A stretch of DNA of 64,000 nucleotides from Photobacterium atrarenae (GCF_024380015.1 NZ_CP101508.1:558001-622000); one strand, 5' to 3'. Numbered from the stretch's first letter, positions 27,255-35,903 are shown. The notes: generated by a model not told the origin, from the letters alone. Program-made: numbers and translations.

Positions 27255-28814
27255 TCAGGTGATCCAGATGATGCGGCCTTTACCGGTTTGCTGGGCGCTG
27301 TGCAGGGCTTTTTCCGTGCGCTCGACGACGTCGCTTGGAGTATCGTTGCCGTCAAACACTGTCGCGCCGATCGAGACCGAGACGGAGACGTTCTGCTCCC
27401 TGAACCGGAACGGCAACTGGGTGATGGCTTCGCGTACTTTGCTCAGGGTTTTGTTGCGGCTTTCTTCGCTGGCATCGGGCAGGAGCAGCATGAATTCATC
27501 GCCGCCGAAACGGGCGATGAACTCGGTTTCGCCAAGCTGCTGGCGGATCGCCCGGGCAATGATTTTCAGCATCTTGTCGCCGGCCAGGTGGCCGTAGCTG
27601 TCATTGATATCCTTGAACTGATCGATGTCAATGAGCGCGACGCACAGCGGGTGCTGGTAACGCAGCCAGCGGCGGTACTCATGCTCCAGCCGCTCGTTGC
27701 AGGCCGCCCGGTTGTAGACCCGGGTCAGGGGATCGAGGAACATCCGGCGTTCCTGATCCTGCAAGCGCTGGCGGTAGCTTTGGGTTTGTTCGAACAGTTG
27801 GGTGATCTTGTTCTGGTTGTAGCCGAGTTGTTCAATCAGGGCTTTTTCCCTTTTCTCTAGCGCTCGGTGGCGCTCGGCCAGCACCAATAATTCCTTGGTC
27901 AGGGTGGTCAGCGTCGGGCGCCAGTTCTCGAGATTATCCTGATCCTGCAGTCCCTGGCGAATGTGCCCGGCCAGTTCCGTCAGCTCGCCAGTCATTGCGC
28001 TGCGATGTTCATACAGGGTACTGCTTTGTTCGACACTCTGGCTGGTGGTTTTCTGCAGCGTCGCCAGATCGCTGTTGACGCCGTCGAGGAATTGCTGGGA
28101 GGTGTGGCGTTCCTGGCGCGTGCCATCAACCACCAGGCGCAGGACGTCCAGCGACAGCTCGACCAGGGTTTGCGGCACCACGCCGTGCAGCAGCTGACTC
28201 CGGATCGAGTGCAGCTTGTCGCCGGTTTCCCCGTCGAAGTCCAGTTCCGAAATCAGATGCTGGAGTTGCTCGCTTAGTTGCAGCAGGAGATCGTGCTCGA
28301 GGGCGTCTTTTTTATCCATTGCATCGCTGGATACCGCGGTCAGCTTCAGTGCCCGTTCGTACAGCGCCATCAGGCGAATGGCCTGATGGTGGGTTTGGGC
28401 CAGGGTATCAGCTGGCTGGCTGAGGAGGTTACGTAGCTGGCGCTTCAACTGGGCGGGCAGGCCGTGCACGCGCTTGAGGGTTTCCCCGCTCTGGCGGCAT
28501 TGTTGCCCCAGTTGATGGTTTTCCTGATTGATAAAGTTGGCCTGACGGATCACCAGGCGCTCAATCACAGCCAGCCGGGGGATCAGACGACTGACATCGC
28601 GTTGTTGCTCAAGCTCCGTGCGCAGTTGGTCCATTTTCTGGTCCAGCTCACTGTCCAGGCCGCGACAGGCCACGGATAACCGGCTGAGCAAACGTTTCAA
28701 TATCACGATTTCGCGGCGCGCCTTCAGCGAGGCATCGCGATAGGTGAGTTGAGCCTGGTCAAGACGCAGCCTCAATTTACTCACTTCGGAGGCGACGGCG
28801 GTTATATCAGTCAC
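27255..28814 (-). CDS. cytoplasmic diguanylate cyclase with long helical N-terminus
   Basis: This is a protein of 519 residues. The first 350 are helical, rich in Leu, Gln and charged residues, and look like coiled coil with no transmembrane segment. The C-terminal 170 form a GGDEF domain: DPLTRVYNRAA, ALIDIDQFKDINDSYGH and an intact GGDEF at about 437-441, so it should make c-di-GMP from two GTP. The RxxD product-inhibition site just before GGDEF is absent (Gly and Glu stand there). It is downstream of a TPR/degenerate-GGDEF gene on the same strand, a likely functional pair. The input signal is unknown. Confidence 0.88.
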   Translation of the reverse strand: MTDITAVASEVSKLRLRLDQAQLTYRDASLKARREIVILKRLLSRLSVACRGLDSELDQKMDQLRTELEQQRDVSRLIPRLAVIERLVIRQANFINQENHQLGQQCRQSGETLKRVHGLPAQLKRQLRNLLSQPADTLAQTHHQAIRLMALYERALKLTAVSSDAMDKKDALEHDLLLQLSEQLQHLISELDFDGETGDKLHSIRSQLLHGVVPQTLVELSLDVLRLVVDGTRQERHTSQQFLDGVNSDLATLQKTTSQSVEQSSTLYEHRSAMTGELTELAGHIRQGLQDQDNLENWRPTLTTLTKELLVLAERHRALEKREKALIEQLGYNQNKITQLFEQTQSYRQRLQDQERRMFLDPLTRVYNRAACNERLEHEYRRWLRYQHPLCVALIDIDQFKDINDSYGHLAGDKMLKIIARAIRQQLGETEFIARFGGDEFMLLLPDASEESRNKTLSKVREAITQLPFRFREQNVSVSVSIGATVFDGNDTPSDVVERTEKALHSAQQTGKGRIIWIT

Positions 28815-28944
28815 GTTAGATTCACATTACCCAGCATGAACGCACTTCTAATTCAGCAGTTTAGTTGTGGCAGGACGAAACATACTAACAAAATAGCGAA
28901 AATACTGCATTGTTATCGATGATCAGAAAGAGAACTGGTGAACT

Positions 28945-31224
28945 CTAGCTGATATTTTTGTCAGATTCGTGATCATTATTCCAGATGATCTCTTCGGCGG
29001 ACGAACTTTGAACTTTCACTAGGCCGTTATCAATCCCCTGCAGGCAGGCGTTGCGGATATTGTCGCAGGCAAAGCTGGCGGCCGGCGCTGCGTCAATAGC
29101 GCTAAGGTGGACCCACTGGCTGCCCGGTTCTTTTTTGCTGAGCAGCCTGGCGGCATTGGCGGCCATCAGCAGAATATCCAGCAGCTCATGGTCGTTGATC
29201 GCGGTATAGGCCCGGGGCAGGAATGGGTATTCGGCCATGCCGATCCGCACTTGGTTGTCCAGTTGGTGTTTGATGAGGAAATTATCGACCAGCTGCTGGA
29301 TCGAGTCGGCCAGCTGTGCCGGTGCGGTTTCCAGGCGGGAGTTCGGCTCAATATAGAGGAACATGGCATCGGAGAAATGATACAGCCGGGCAGGTTTGCA
29401 CACCTGTGCTTTTAAGTATTCGCCGAATTGTCGCTCCAGCTCCAGCCCTTTCTGGTAGCCGTGCTCGAGGTAGATTTGTTTCAGTGACGGCACTTCAAAC
29501 AGGGCGAATCGCAGCCGGTCACTGAGCGGCTCATTGATGATTTCACCCAGGTGCCACTGCTCAAAGTTGGCACTGCTTTGTTGCAGCGAGTTCGGCAGGC
29601 GAATGGTCAGCATCCGCAGGTTGCGTAGCCCGCTGCGCGGGTGGGTGTAGAACTCAGTGCGCAGGAGGCGCAGGCGCTCTTGAAATAGTTTGGCCGTTTT
29701 GTGGCGCCGGAGCAGCACGAGCAGGACGACAGACAGGATGCTGACCAGCACGATTGAGATATTTTTCTGTTTATACAGCGCTTTGTCACTCTCGAATTGT
29801 TTGCGCTCCATCTCTTCGAGTACCAGTGAGCGCTCCAGCATTCGCTGTTGCTGTTTGAATACGGCGACATTGCTCTTGACCTGATCTTCCTGCTTGCTGG
29901 AAAACAGCTGTTCAAAGCGGCGCTGGCTGAGCAGGGCATTGTAGTAGTCGTTTTGCTGCTCGAACGCATGAGAGAGCACCGACTCGCCCATGAGTTGCAG
30001 ATCACGATCGCCAATCCGGCTGGCGGCGATTAGTCCGGCCTGTAAGGTGGACACCGCGGTTTCCGTGCGTCCCTGGGCCAGTTCCAAGCGGCCTTGCAGC
30101 AGTTGGGATTCGATCTGGATTGCTTCGTTACCGCTCTGCTTAGCCAACTGGCGAGTATGTTGAAGGTACTGCTCGGCTTTCGGGTAGTTGTAGAGCTGGA
30201 GATAGACCCGGGCGATGTGGAGCCGGAGCTTGGCCGATCGGGCATCGTGATTGAGCCGGGTTTCCTGATCCAGGGCGTTGAAATAATGGACCAGAGCTAG
30301 GTTGAAACGGCCCTGTTGTTCGTAGATTGAGGCGATGAGCGCCAGGGTTTTGGCCAACGGGCGGGCCTGGTCGAAGTGCTCAAAGAACTCGCCGGCCTGG
30401 GTGGCGTGCTCCAGGGCACGGTCAAACACCTTACGTTGCTCAAATAGGGTCGCCAGTGCCAGGTTGGTTTGTGCCACCATGGCGTTGTTTTCTTGCTCGA
30501 CCGCCAGCCAGTGGCTGCCCAGCAATTGATCCAGCGCCAGATCATAGTGCTGATGGCGCAGGTAGTGCTGTCCCAGCGCCAGCTGGTATTCAATCATCGC
30601 CCCGCTTTCTTCCAACGACGGCAGATAGCGTTTGGCCTGGGTGAATAATTTCTCGGCATCGCCCTCATTCTCCAGGCTGGAGGCGATTTCGGCCCGCAGC
30701 ATCACGGACTGGTACTGCAAGACTTTGACCTGCTTGGTCAGCTGCAGGGCTTCCGATTTGGCAATATCCTGGTCGATTTTATCCAGCATCCGCAGCGCGG
30801 TGGCGCTGTTTTTCAGGTTTTCCCAGAAAATCTGGGCATGGATCAGGCGGGTTTCCAGAATCGTAAAAGCCAGCGTGTTATCCTGCGCCAGCCGCTCGGC
30901 TTCGCGCACGGCGCGAATCGCCTGCTCGGGCTGGTTCAGCAACGAGTAGGCCCGGGCTTTGATCTGCAGCGCATTGATGGTATTGAGCGGGGTGCGCACT
31001 GTGTGATCGGTTTCGTCATTCACGTGCACCCGGGAGAGCTCTTTGGGATTACTGAGACGGCGCTGCGCTAAATAGCGGTTGGTCATCTCCAGGGATTTTT
31101 CCGGACTGGTGAGGAGCAGCTCGTTGGCGTCGGCCAGGATCGGCGTGGTATAGATTTTTGCGTGCGAAGTAAAAGAGGCGGCCAGGATCACCAGCGCGCT
31201 TACCAGCCAACGGCTCAGACTCAT
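28945..31224 (-). CDS. periplasmic TPR sensor protein with degenerate GGDEF domain
   Basis: This is a protein of 759 residues. A signal peptide ends near SHAK (residue 23), and then tetratricopeptide-like helical repeats fill about residues 60-450. A short coiled region precedes one transmembrane helix near 488-506 and a cytoplasmic domain. That domain looks like GGDEF (PRSGLRNLRML in place of DxLTGLxNRR), but the catalytic motif reads FSDAM near 617-621, so cyclase activity is not expected. It may bind nucleotide or a partner, such as the cyclase encoded 130 bases downstream. The ligand of the TPR part is unknown. Confidence 0.75.
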   Translation of the reverse strand: MSLSRWLVSALVILAASFTSHAKIYTTPILADANELLLTSPEKSLEMTNRYLAQRRLSNPKELSRVHVNDETDHTVRTPLNTINALQIKARAYSLLNQPEQAIRAVREAERLAQDNTLAFTILETRLIHAQIFWENLKNSATALRMLDKIDQDIAKSEALQLTKQVKVLQYQSVMLRAEIASSLENEGDAEKLFTQAKRYLPSLEESGAMIEYQLALGQHYLRHQHYDLALDQLLGSHWLAVEQENNAMVAQTNLALATLFEQRKVFDRALEHATQAGEFFEHFDQARPLAKTLALIASIYEQQGRFNLALVHYFNALDQETRLNHDARSAKLRLHIARVYLQLYNYPKAEQYLQHTRQLAKQSGNEAIQIESQLLQGRLELAQGRTETAVSTLQAGLIAASRIGDRDLQLMGESVLSHAFEQQNDYYNALLSQRRFEQLFSSKQEDQVKSNVAVFKQQQRMLERSLVLEEMERKQFESDKALYKQKNISIVLVSILSVVLLVLLRRHKTAKLFQERLRLLRTEFYTHPRSGLRNLRMLTIRLPNSLQQSSANFEQWHLGEIINEPLSDRLRFALFEVPSLKQIYLEHGYQKGLELERQFGEYLKAQVCKPARLYHFSDAMFLYIEPNSRLETAPAQLADSIQQLVDNFLIKHQLDNQVRIGMAEYPFLPRAYTAINDHELLDILLMAANAARLLSKKEPGSQWVHLSAIDAAPAASFACDNIRNACLQGIDNGLVKVQSSSAEEIIWNNDHESDKNIS

Positions 31225-31329
31225 CGTATTCCTAAATTCCTAAAAAACGTTGGTCTAATATTACTGGCTCCGGCAACCAAGTCCAGCAAACGACACGGGT
31301 TTGCCGGACTTATTCTGCGTCATTGGGGA

Positions 31330-32175
31330 TTATTGACGCGCTAAGCGGAAGTTATTGCTTGGCGTCTTGCCCATGTTGGTGCGGTACGGGTTGATGTCCA
31401 GGCCACCGCGGCGGGTGTAGCGGGCATACACGGTCAGCAACTCCGGCCGGCAGTACTTCATCAGATCGGTGAAGATCCGCTCGACGCATTGCTCGTGGAA
31501 CTCGTTGTGGTTGCGGAATGAGATCAGGTAACGCAGCAGTTTTTCGCGGTTGATCTGCTTGCCGGTGTAGGAAATCCGCACGCTGCCCCAGTCCGGCTGG
31601 CTGGTGATCAGGCAGTTGGACTTGAGCAGGTGGCTGTGCAGCTCTTCGGTGACCACCTCACCCTCGGCCGCGTTTTCCAGATATGCCGGATTGAAATCAT
31701 AGTTGGTGATCTCGATATCCTGGTTGTCAATGCACTCGCCGCTGAAATTGACGATGGCTTGGTCATCAAAATCTTCCAGCGGTTGGATGGTGACATCCAC
31801 CTCAGCGCCGGCACAGGCCGACAGATCTTTTTGCAGGGTATCGGCAATGTGTTGCCAGCTGTCAAAACGGGTTTGGTTGAAGCTGTTGAGGTAGAGCTTG
31901 AACGATTTCGATTCGATCAGATTCGGGCTGGTGGCCGGCAGGCGCACTTCGCCGATGGCGACCTGAGGTAGCCCCTTGCTGTTTAGCCACGACAGCTCAT
32001 ACAGTGTCCAGATATCATAGCCGGTAAAAGGCAGCGACTCGCCCAGATCCAGGTCGTCGCGGTTGAGGCTGCGCGGCACGGGCTGAAGCAGTGAAGGGTC
32101 GTACTGATCTTTGTACTCGGTACGCTGGCCGAGAGTTAAACCTGCTAATTCTTTAGCGTCTTTATATTTGCTCAT
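31330..32175 (-). CDS. queF: NADPH-dependent 7-cyano-7-deazaguanine reductase QueF
   Basis: QueF reduces the nitrile preQ0 to preQ1, a step of queuosine tRNA modification. The 281-residue length is that of the unimodular two-lobed form (E. coli YqcD). The QueF motif [15 protein letters not shown] is near residue 88, and [12 protein letters not shown] holds the nucleophilic Cys that forms the thioimide and the acid Asp. It diverges from syd, as in E. coli. Confidence 0.94.
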   Translation of the reverse strand: MSKYKDAKELAGLTLGQRTEYKDQYDPSLLQPVPRSLNRDDLDLGESLPFTGYDIWTLYELSWLNSKGLPQVAIGEVRLPATSPNLIESKSFKLYLNSFNQTRFDSWQHIADTLQKDLSACAGAEVDVTIQPLEDFDDQAIVNFSGECIDNQDIEITNYDFNPAYLENAAEGEVVTEELHSHLLKSNCLITSQPDWGSVRISYTGKQINREKLLRYLISFRNHNEFHEQCVERIFTDLMKYCRPELLTVYARYTRRGGLDINPYRTNMGKTPSNNFRLARQ

Positions 32176-32238
32176 ACTGTCCTGGACACTCTTGGATTAG
32201 AATGTGCAAAGTGTACTTAATCTTGAATGAGGTTGCGA

Positions 32239-32793
32239 ATGAATCATCCTGTTGCGGACGCTTTATCTGCGTTCTCCGCGCGCTTTTTGCAGGCCTGGCG
32301 TGATGCCGGTCACGATTTTCCGGTCAGTGACGATCTGGTGGGGCTGGACTCGCCCTGTGTGATCCAAGATTCCGGGGATGTGGTGGCCTGGCAACCGGTC
32401 GTGCGGGAGCCGATGGGCGATCTGGCGGCAGTGGAGCGGGGCATTGAGCTGCGGTTGCACGAAGACATTAAAGTTTTTTACGGTGCCCAGTACAGCGGTG
32501 ATATGGCGGCCCGGTTCCGGGCGCTGACGTTTGATTTGCTGCAGGCCTTCAGTGCCTCCGACGAGCAGCGACTGCAGGAGAATATTCTGGGGCATCTGGT
32601 GATGCAGCGCCGGCTGAAACAAAAGCCGACGGTGTTTATCGGCGCGCTGGACAGCGAATCTCAAGTGGTGGCGATCTGCAACCTGACCGGCCAGGTGATC
32701 CTGGAGACGCTGGGCAAGGATCAGCGCGAGGTGCTGGCGGCGGATGTCGAGAGCTTCCTGGCGCAACTGGAGCCGGTGGTGAGAGCGAGCTGA
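32239..32793 (+). CDS. syd: SecY-interacting protein Syd
   Basis: Syd is a cytoplasmic protein that binds SecY and helps check or remove faulty Sec translocons. The protein has 184 residues. SPCVIQDSGDVVAWQPV, FYGAQYSGDMAARF and QENILGHLVMQRRLKQKPT align with E. coli Syd along its length. ATG 32239 aligns with the E. coli start and has GAGG seven bases before it; an ATG at 32227 is less likely. The following gene begins 3 bases after the stop. Confidence 0.93.
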   Translation: MNHPVADALSAFSARFLQAWRDAGHDFPVSDDLVGLDSPCVIQDSGDVVAWQPVVREPMGDLAAVERGIELRLHEDIKVFYGAQYSGDMAARFRALTFDLLQAFSASDEQRLQENILGHLVMQRRLKQKPTVFIGALDSESQVVAICNLTGQVILETLGKDQREVLAADVESFLAQLEPVVRAS

Positions 32794-32796
32794 GCC

Positions 32797-33570
32797 ATGT
32801 ACGTTATCGAGATGCAATTTGAGTGTTTTGACAACACTACCGTTTCCGCAGTTGACGCTGCCGTCAATGGCCTGATGGATGCACTGCGCTATAACGGCCA
32901 GATCCTCGGCCGTGAGTTTCCGATCGTGATGGACGAGGGGATGTTCCGGGTTCGGGTGGTTTGCCCCGAGCAAGAGAGCCTGCACCCGGAGTTCCACAGT
33001 GCGCAGGTGAAAGCCTGCCTCAAGCGCCTGAGCCAGGCGAGCCTGCTGGCGCCGAAGGTGAAACTGCTGGGGCGGGATATCAATTCGGAAGCCGCGGCGG
33101 AGGACTTTACCCCGTCGTGGCAGATCATCTATACCACCTATGTTCATACCTGCTCGCCGCTGCGCTGCGGCGAGACCCTGATGCCTATCCCGCTCTATCG
33201 CATTCCGGCAACATTTAACGGCGATCATAAAGCGGTGGTGAAATGGCAGACCGAGTGGCAGGCCTGCGATGAAATCCAGATGGCCGGCGGTTGCCAGGCC
33301 GAGCATGCGGCGCTGCACGAGATCCGCGATGTCGACAGCGATCTGTTCCGGCGTGGTTGGGACTTACGCGGCCGGATTGAATACCTGACAAAGATCCCGA
33401 CTTACTATTACCAGTACCAGGTGGGCGGACAAAGTCTGGCCCAGGAGCAGCAGCGTCCTTGTCCGAAGTGCGGCGGCGCCTGGTTCCAGGCAGAACCACT
33501 CCATGGCATTTTCCACTATAAATGCGATGACTGCCGCATTGTGTCGAACCTGTCGTGGGATTTTCAGTAA
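32797..33570 (+). CDS. zinc-ribbon protein, DUF2310 family
   Basis: This is a protein of 257 residues of unknown function. The C-terminus has a zinc ribbon: CPKCGGAWF and CDDC about 30 residues later. A CSPLRCGE motif lies in the middle, and the N-terminus is alpha/beta. The pattern fits the family I know as DUF2310 Zn-ribbon-containing proteins, common in vibrios. Spacing of 3 bases from syd indicates co-expression. Confidence 0.75.
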   Translation: MYVIEMQFECFDNTTVSAVDAAVNGLMDALRYNGQILGREFPIVMDEGMFRVRVVCPEQESLHPEFHSAQVKACLKRLSQASLLAPKVKLLGRDINSEAAAEDFTPSWQIIYTTYVHTCSPLRCGETLMPIPLYRIPATFNGDHKAVVKWQTEWQACDEIQMAGGCQAEHAALHEIRDVDSDLFRRGWDLRGRIEYLTKIPTYYYQYQVGGQSLAQEQQRPCPKCGGAWFQAEPLHGIFHYKCDDCRIVSNLSWDFQ

Positions 33571-33578
33571 CTGCAGGC

Positions 33579-33614
33579 AAGCAGCGCATCCGGGTGATGC
33601 CGGATACGCTGCTT
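33579..33614. terminator. hairpin between convergent genes
   Basis: AAGCAGCG..TCCGG pairs with CCGGA..CGCTGCTT (two-base internal mismatch, 6-base loop). There is no T tract, so it may terminate weakly or protect RNA ends. Confidence 0.5.
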
Positions 33615-33638
33615 AGGAGAGTGTGCGACCAAGCGGTG

Positions 33639-33923
33639 CTATGATGAGCCCGATTGTTGTTCAAGCTGCTCCAGCCTTGCGGCCAGTGATGCGACTTGCT
33701 GCTCAAGCTGGGCAATACGGGCCTCCTGATTCTGCGGCGCCGGTGTCTGCTCGATGTTCGGCACCCTGGCATTTTTCTTCCAGGCCTGCAGCGCCTGAAT
33801 GATCAGTGGCATCGGTAGTGGCCGGGACAGGCGGGATTTGATCAAGGCGACTGAAGGCTCCTTGCCTTCGGCAATAAGGGAGGCAATGGCTTGCTCCAGG
33901 GCCTGGGTGATCTCGGATGACAT
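33639..33923 (-). CDS. small protein with KfrA-like N-terminus and coiled coil
   Basis: This is a protein of 94 residues, not recognised at gene level. Residues 1-50 (ALEQAIASLIAEGKEPSVALIKSRL) resemble the DNA-binding N-terminal domain of KfrA-like proteins, and residues 66-90 form a heptad coiled coil (IAQLEQQVASLAARLEQLEQQ), suggesting an oligomeric nucleoid or regulatory protein. This is inference from composition. It lies 28 bases after the DUF2789 gene on the same strand. Confidence 0.6.
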   Translation of the reverse strand: MSSEITQALEQAIASLIAEGKEPSVALIKSRLSRPLPMPLIIQALQAWKKNARVPNIEQTPAPQNQEARIAQLEQQVASLAARLEQLEQQSGSS

Positions 33924-33951
33924 AACGCTTCCTGACGTAGTGAAAGAGGGG

Positions 33952-34182
33952 CTATTTTCTTAGCAAAGCATCCAGTTGATCAATCACTTCGCACCAATCG
34001 GCATCTTCAGCCACCGATTCTTTGAGAAATCGCTGCTGGGCGGGGTGCCAGAAATGGGCGTCCGCCAGTTGCTCATGGGCTTCCAAGTGATGTTTTTTCA
34101 CGAACTCCTCAATTGATTCTTTTGAGCTGTTCATGCCTAACTGATTGAACAAGCTGGGTAAATTGTGATTGAACGTCTCCAT
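33952..34182 (-). CDS. DUF2789 family protein
   Basis: This is a protein of 76 residues. The pattern METFNHNLPSLFNQLGM, then I-x-x-F-x-x-x-H, then LADAHFWHPAQQRFLKE and DADWCEVIDQLDALLR fits the DUF2789 family, whose function is unknown. ATG 34182 follows AAGGAG at 6 bases, so the longer frame to 34212 is rejected. It borders the csrB array. Confidence 0.8.
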   Translation of the reverse strand: METFNHNLPSLFNQLGMNSSKESIEEFVKKHHLEAHEQLADAHFWHPAQQRFLKESVAEDADWCEVIDQLDALLRK

Positions 34183-34262
34183 TGCGCACTCCTTTATCAT
34201 AGTTATCATCACCGTTTATGCCTAAGTATAGAGAATATTTGTGTCCTGTTATCTGCTGTGCT

Positions 34263-34280
34263 TGTGAGAGATCGCTTACA
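34263..34280. promoter_or_regulatory. GacA/UvrY/VarA box of csrB1
   Basis: The 18 bases read TGTGAG-AGATCG-CTTACA, one mismatch from the TGTAAG-N6-CTTACA palindrome bound by GacA-family response regulators upstream of csrB/rsm genes. Its centre is about 180 bases before the predicted RNA start. Confidence 0.88.
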
Positions 34281-34334
34281 CAGATGTAGGACATTGTAAA
34301 AACGTGCGCGCGGGAATATCGCATGGTTCGTGTT

Positions 34335-34347
34335 TAACCTTTTGTTT
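34335..34347 (-). promoter_or_regulatory. candidate IHF site of csrB1
   Basis: The reverse strand matches the WATCAR-N4-TTR consensus at 12 of 13 positions, centred about 111 bases before the start of csrB1. IHF is needed for csrB expression in E. coli. Confidence 0.4.
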
Positions 34348-34416
34348 TTATTGGTTATTTATCTTTTTTTCTTGAGGGTTGCCTGTAATGGCACCTGCCT
34401 GGCAGAAGTGCGGGTG

Positions 34417-34444
34417 TTGTTCGGCGGCCAGGAAACCGTATGAT
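34417..34444 (+). promoter_or_regulatory. promoter of csrB1
   Basis: TTGTTC (34417-34422), 16 bases, TATGAT (34439-34444), with the RNA start expected at G 34452. All three csrB copies have the same 16-base spacing. Confidence 0.7.
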
Positions 34445-34451
34445 GAACCCT

Positions 34452-34838
34452 GTCGGAAGGAGCTGACGGAACGGAACAGGAACTTTGCCAGGGAAACGGG
34501 CAGTCTCAGGATGAGGCCGGTGTACCAGGATGGTATATCGAACATGGACTGTGAAGGGAACCACCGAAGGACTCGGTATAGCAGGCAGGACGTTTGCTGG
34601 TCAGGAAGACACAAGGATTGCTTCAGGAAGAAGCCAGGGACACCGCCAGGATGGTCGAGAGAGTCAGGACAGGATGGACTGACGGGTCAGGAGACCAAAG
34701 GACATCTTTAGGACGAAGACAAAAAAGGATTGCTGAAGGATTCAGCACACAACGGAATGTTGCAGGGAGCACTATCGTAGCGGGAATGCTGCATGTAAGA
34801 CCTAAGGGCGCGACGAAAGTCGCGCCCGTTTCTTTATT
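34452..34838 (+). ncRNA. csrB: CsrB-type small RNA, copy 1
   Basis: This RNA of about 387 bases carries about 28 GGA motifs, many as CAGGA or AGGAAG in small hairpin loops, the hallmark of RNAs that sequester CsrA. The 3' end GCAGGGAGCA, then TAGCGGGAATGCTGC, then a terminator, matches the end of E. coli CsrB closely. The gene lies between syd and yqcC, the csrB site of E. coli. Transcription should depend on the GacA-type box upstream. It is about 94 percent identical to copy 3 by eye, and the match begins at the predicted start and ends at the terminator. Short open frames here are not genes. Confidence 0.93.
34806..34838 (+). terminator. terminator of csrB1
   Basis: GGGCGCGAC pairs with GTCGCGCCC around a GAAA tetraloop and is followed by GTTTCTTTATT. 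Confidence 0.88.
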
Positions 34839-35052
34839 CAGGAGCTGGCTTTTCTGCTCTGCTCGATTTGTCATCCTATTTCCCCGGCCTTCCATTAAGT
34901 ATGTCCTCCATCAGGGCTACCGTTCTGTTTTGCCAGCCATTCAATACCCACCCTCAGCGCCGCTGTCATCGCAGCGCTTATTCATTTCATTAACCCTGGC
35001 TTAACAGGTGATGGGCTTATGTAATCGTTTACTGCCCATATGCCAGGGTGGC

Positions 35053-35070
35053 TGTGAGAGATCTCTTACA
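35053..35070. promoter_or_regulatory. GacA/UvrY/VarA box of csrB2
   Basis: TGTGAG-AGATCT-CTTACA differs from the GacA consensus by one base. Its centre lies about 180 bases before the csrB2 start. Confidence 0.88.
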
Positions 35071-35136
35071 TCACTGTGGGAAAAAGGTGTTCTTCATTGC
35101 CGAGACTTACCTGGGGCTTGTTTAAAAATCTTTTTA

Positions 35137-35149
35137 AATCAGTGATTTA
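35137..35149 (+). promoter_or_regulatory. candidate IHF site of csrB2
   Basis: AATCAG-TGAT-TTA matches the IHF consensus at all defined positions, about 98 bases before the csrB2 start. A second, poorer match on the other strand lies at -112. Confidence 0.42.
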
Positions 35150-35205
35150 TTGTTGTTGTTACAGTGTTGATCGCCAGCTTGAACAGGAAGGGAGAGATGG
35201 CTGTG

Positions 35206-35233
35206 TTGTTCCGCCAGGCGAAAGGCGTAATAT
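35206..35233 (+). promoter_or_regulatory. promoter of csrB2
   Basis: TTGTTC (35206-35211), 16 bases, TAATAT (35228-35233). The start is expected at G 35241, the same GTCG context as the other copies. Confidence 0.7.
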
Positions 35234-35412
35234 GTTTCGTGTCGCAGGGAAAGGGGCATATGGATCACAGCAGTTCAGGATGAACTGACCTCAGGAGGAG
35301 GCGTTGCCGGCAAGGTGGGCCGGCAGCCAGGATGGCAGGAACGAGCAGGATATCGACAGCAGGTAGGATACCGGCTGATCAGGAAGAACCAAGGACCGTG
35401 CCGGGATGGCAT

Positions 35413-35508
35413 TTTCAGGAACCGCTTCGGGATGAAGCCAGGGATTGCACCGGGATGGTGTTTCAGGAACAGCTTCGGGATGAAGTCAGGGATCGCACTG
35501 GGATAGTG
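35413..35508 (+). repeat. 48-bp tandem duplication inside csrB2
   Basis: Bases 35413-35460 and 35461-35508 are adjacent copies with 5 differences in 48. Each holds four GGA motifs in hairpin-forming contexts (TTCAGGAA, TTCGGGATGAA, CAGGGAT, GGGAT). Confidence 0.9.
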
Positions 35509-35708
35509 TTTTAAGGAACTACTTCAGGAAGAAGTGAAGGGACACCGCCAGGTAAGGAAGAGAGAGCTGTCATCGGAGATGGCGGCGGGTCAGGGTTTGA
35601 CCAAAGGACACTCTGGGATGAGTTCAGGGACGGTCGCAAAGGGATGCGTAGAACAAGGATGCCGGCAGGGAGCATCAAGCGTGGCGGGAGTGCTGCAGAA
35701 AGACCTCA

Positions 35709-35738
35709 GGGCGTGACGTAAGTCACGCCCGTTTTTTT
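35709..35738 (+). terminator. terminator of csrB2
   Basis: GGGCGTGAC pairs with GTCACGCCC around GTAA and is followed by G and seven T. Confidence 0.92.
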
Positions 35739-35818
35739 ATGGATCAGAAACTGCCTTGCTGAGGTGGGGCGGCAGCGGGTACGTAGCTGGACAATATTTC
35801 TCGATTGTCTCATGAGTT

Positions 35819-35836
35819 TGTAAGAGATCTCTCACA
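35819..35836. promoter_or_regulatory. GacA/UvrY/VarA box of csrB3
   Basis: TGTAAG-AGATCT-CTCACA differs from the consensus palindrome by one base. Its centre is about 180 bases before the csrB3 start. Confidence 0.88.
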
Positions 35837-35890
35837 AGGTTGTGGGATAAACGGGAAGTTGGGTGTGGCAAAGTACTATGATATTTAATA

Positions 35891-35903
35891 TAAGCTTTTG
35901 ATT
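35891..35903 (-). promoter_or_regulatory. candidate IHF site of csrB3
   Basis: The reverse strand fits the IHF consensus at all defined positions, centred 111 bases before the csrB3 start, the same place as in copy 1. Confidence 0.45.

Larger units (their letters stand above)
35241..35738 (+). ncRNA. csrB: CsrB-type small RNA, copy 2 (longer, divergent)
   Basis: This RNA of about 498 bases has roughly 32 GGA motifs, many as CAGGA or CGGGATG in hairpin loops. It starts GTCGCAGGGA and ends GGCAGGGAGCA..GTGGCGGGAGTGCTGC and a terminator, the same frame as copies 1 and 3, but the internal sequence differs and it is about 110 bases longer. Part of the extra length is a 48-bp tandem duplication. 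It is expected to bind CsrA, perhaps with more sites per molecule. Regulation by a GacA-type box is predicted from its own palindrome. Confidence 0.9.

Noticed and set aside
34840..35050. Possible decayed fourth csrB copy between copies 1 and 2
   Set aside because: A hairpin (near 34959-34983) resembles a terminator, but no GGA series or promoter with GacA box is present on the plus strand there.
34379..35716. Short plus-strand open frames across the csrB region, up to 136 residues
   Set aside because: They lie within or across the CsrB-type RNAs, have no ribosome sites or homology, and their apparent conservation between copies is that of the RNA.
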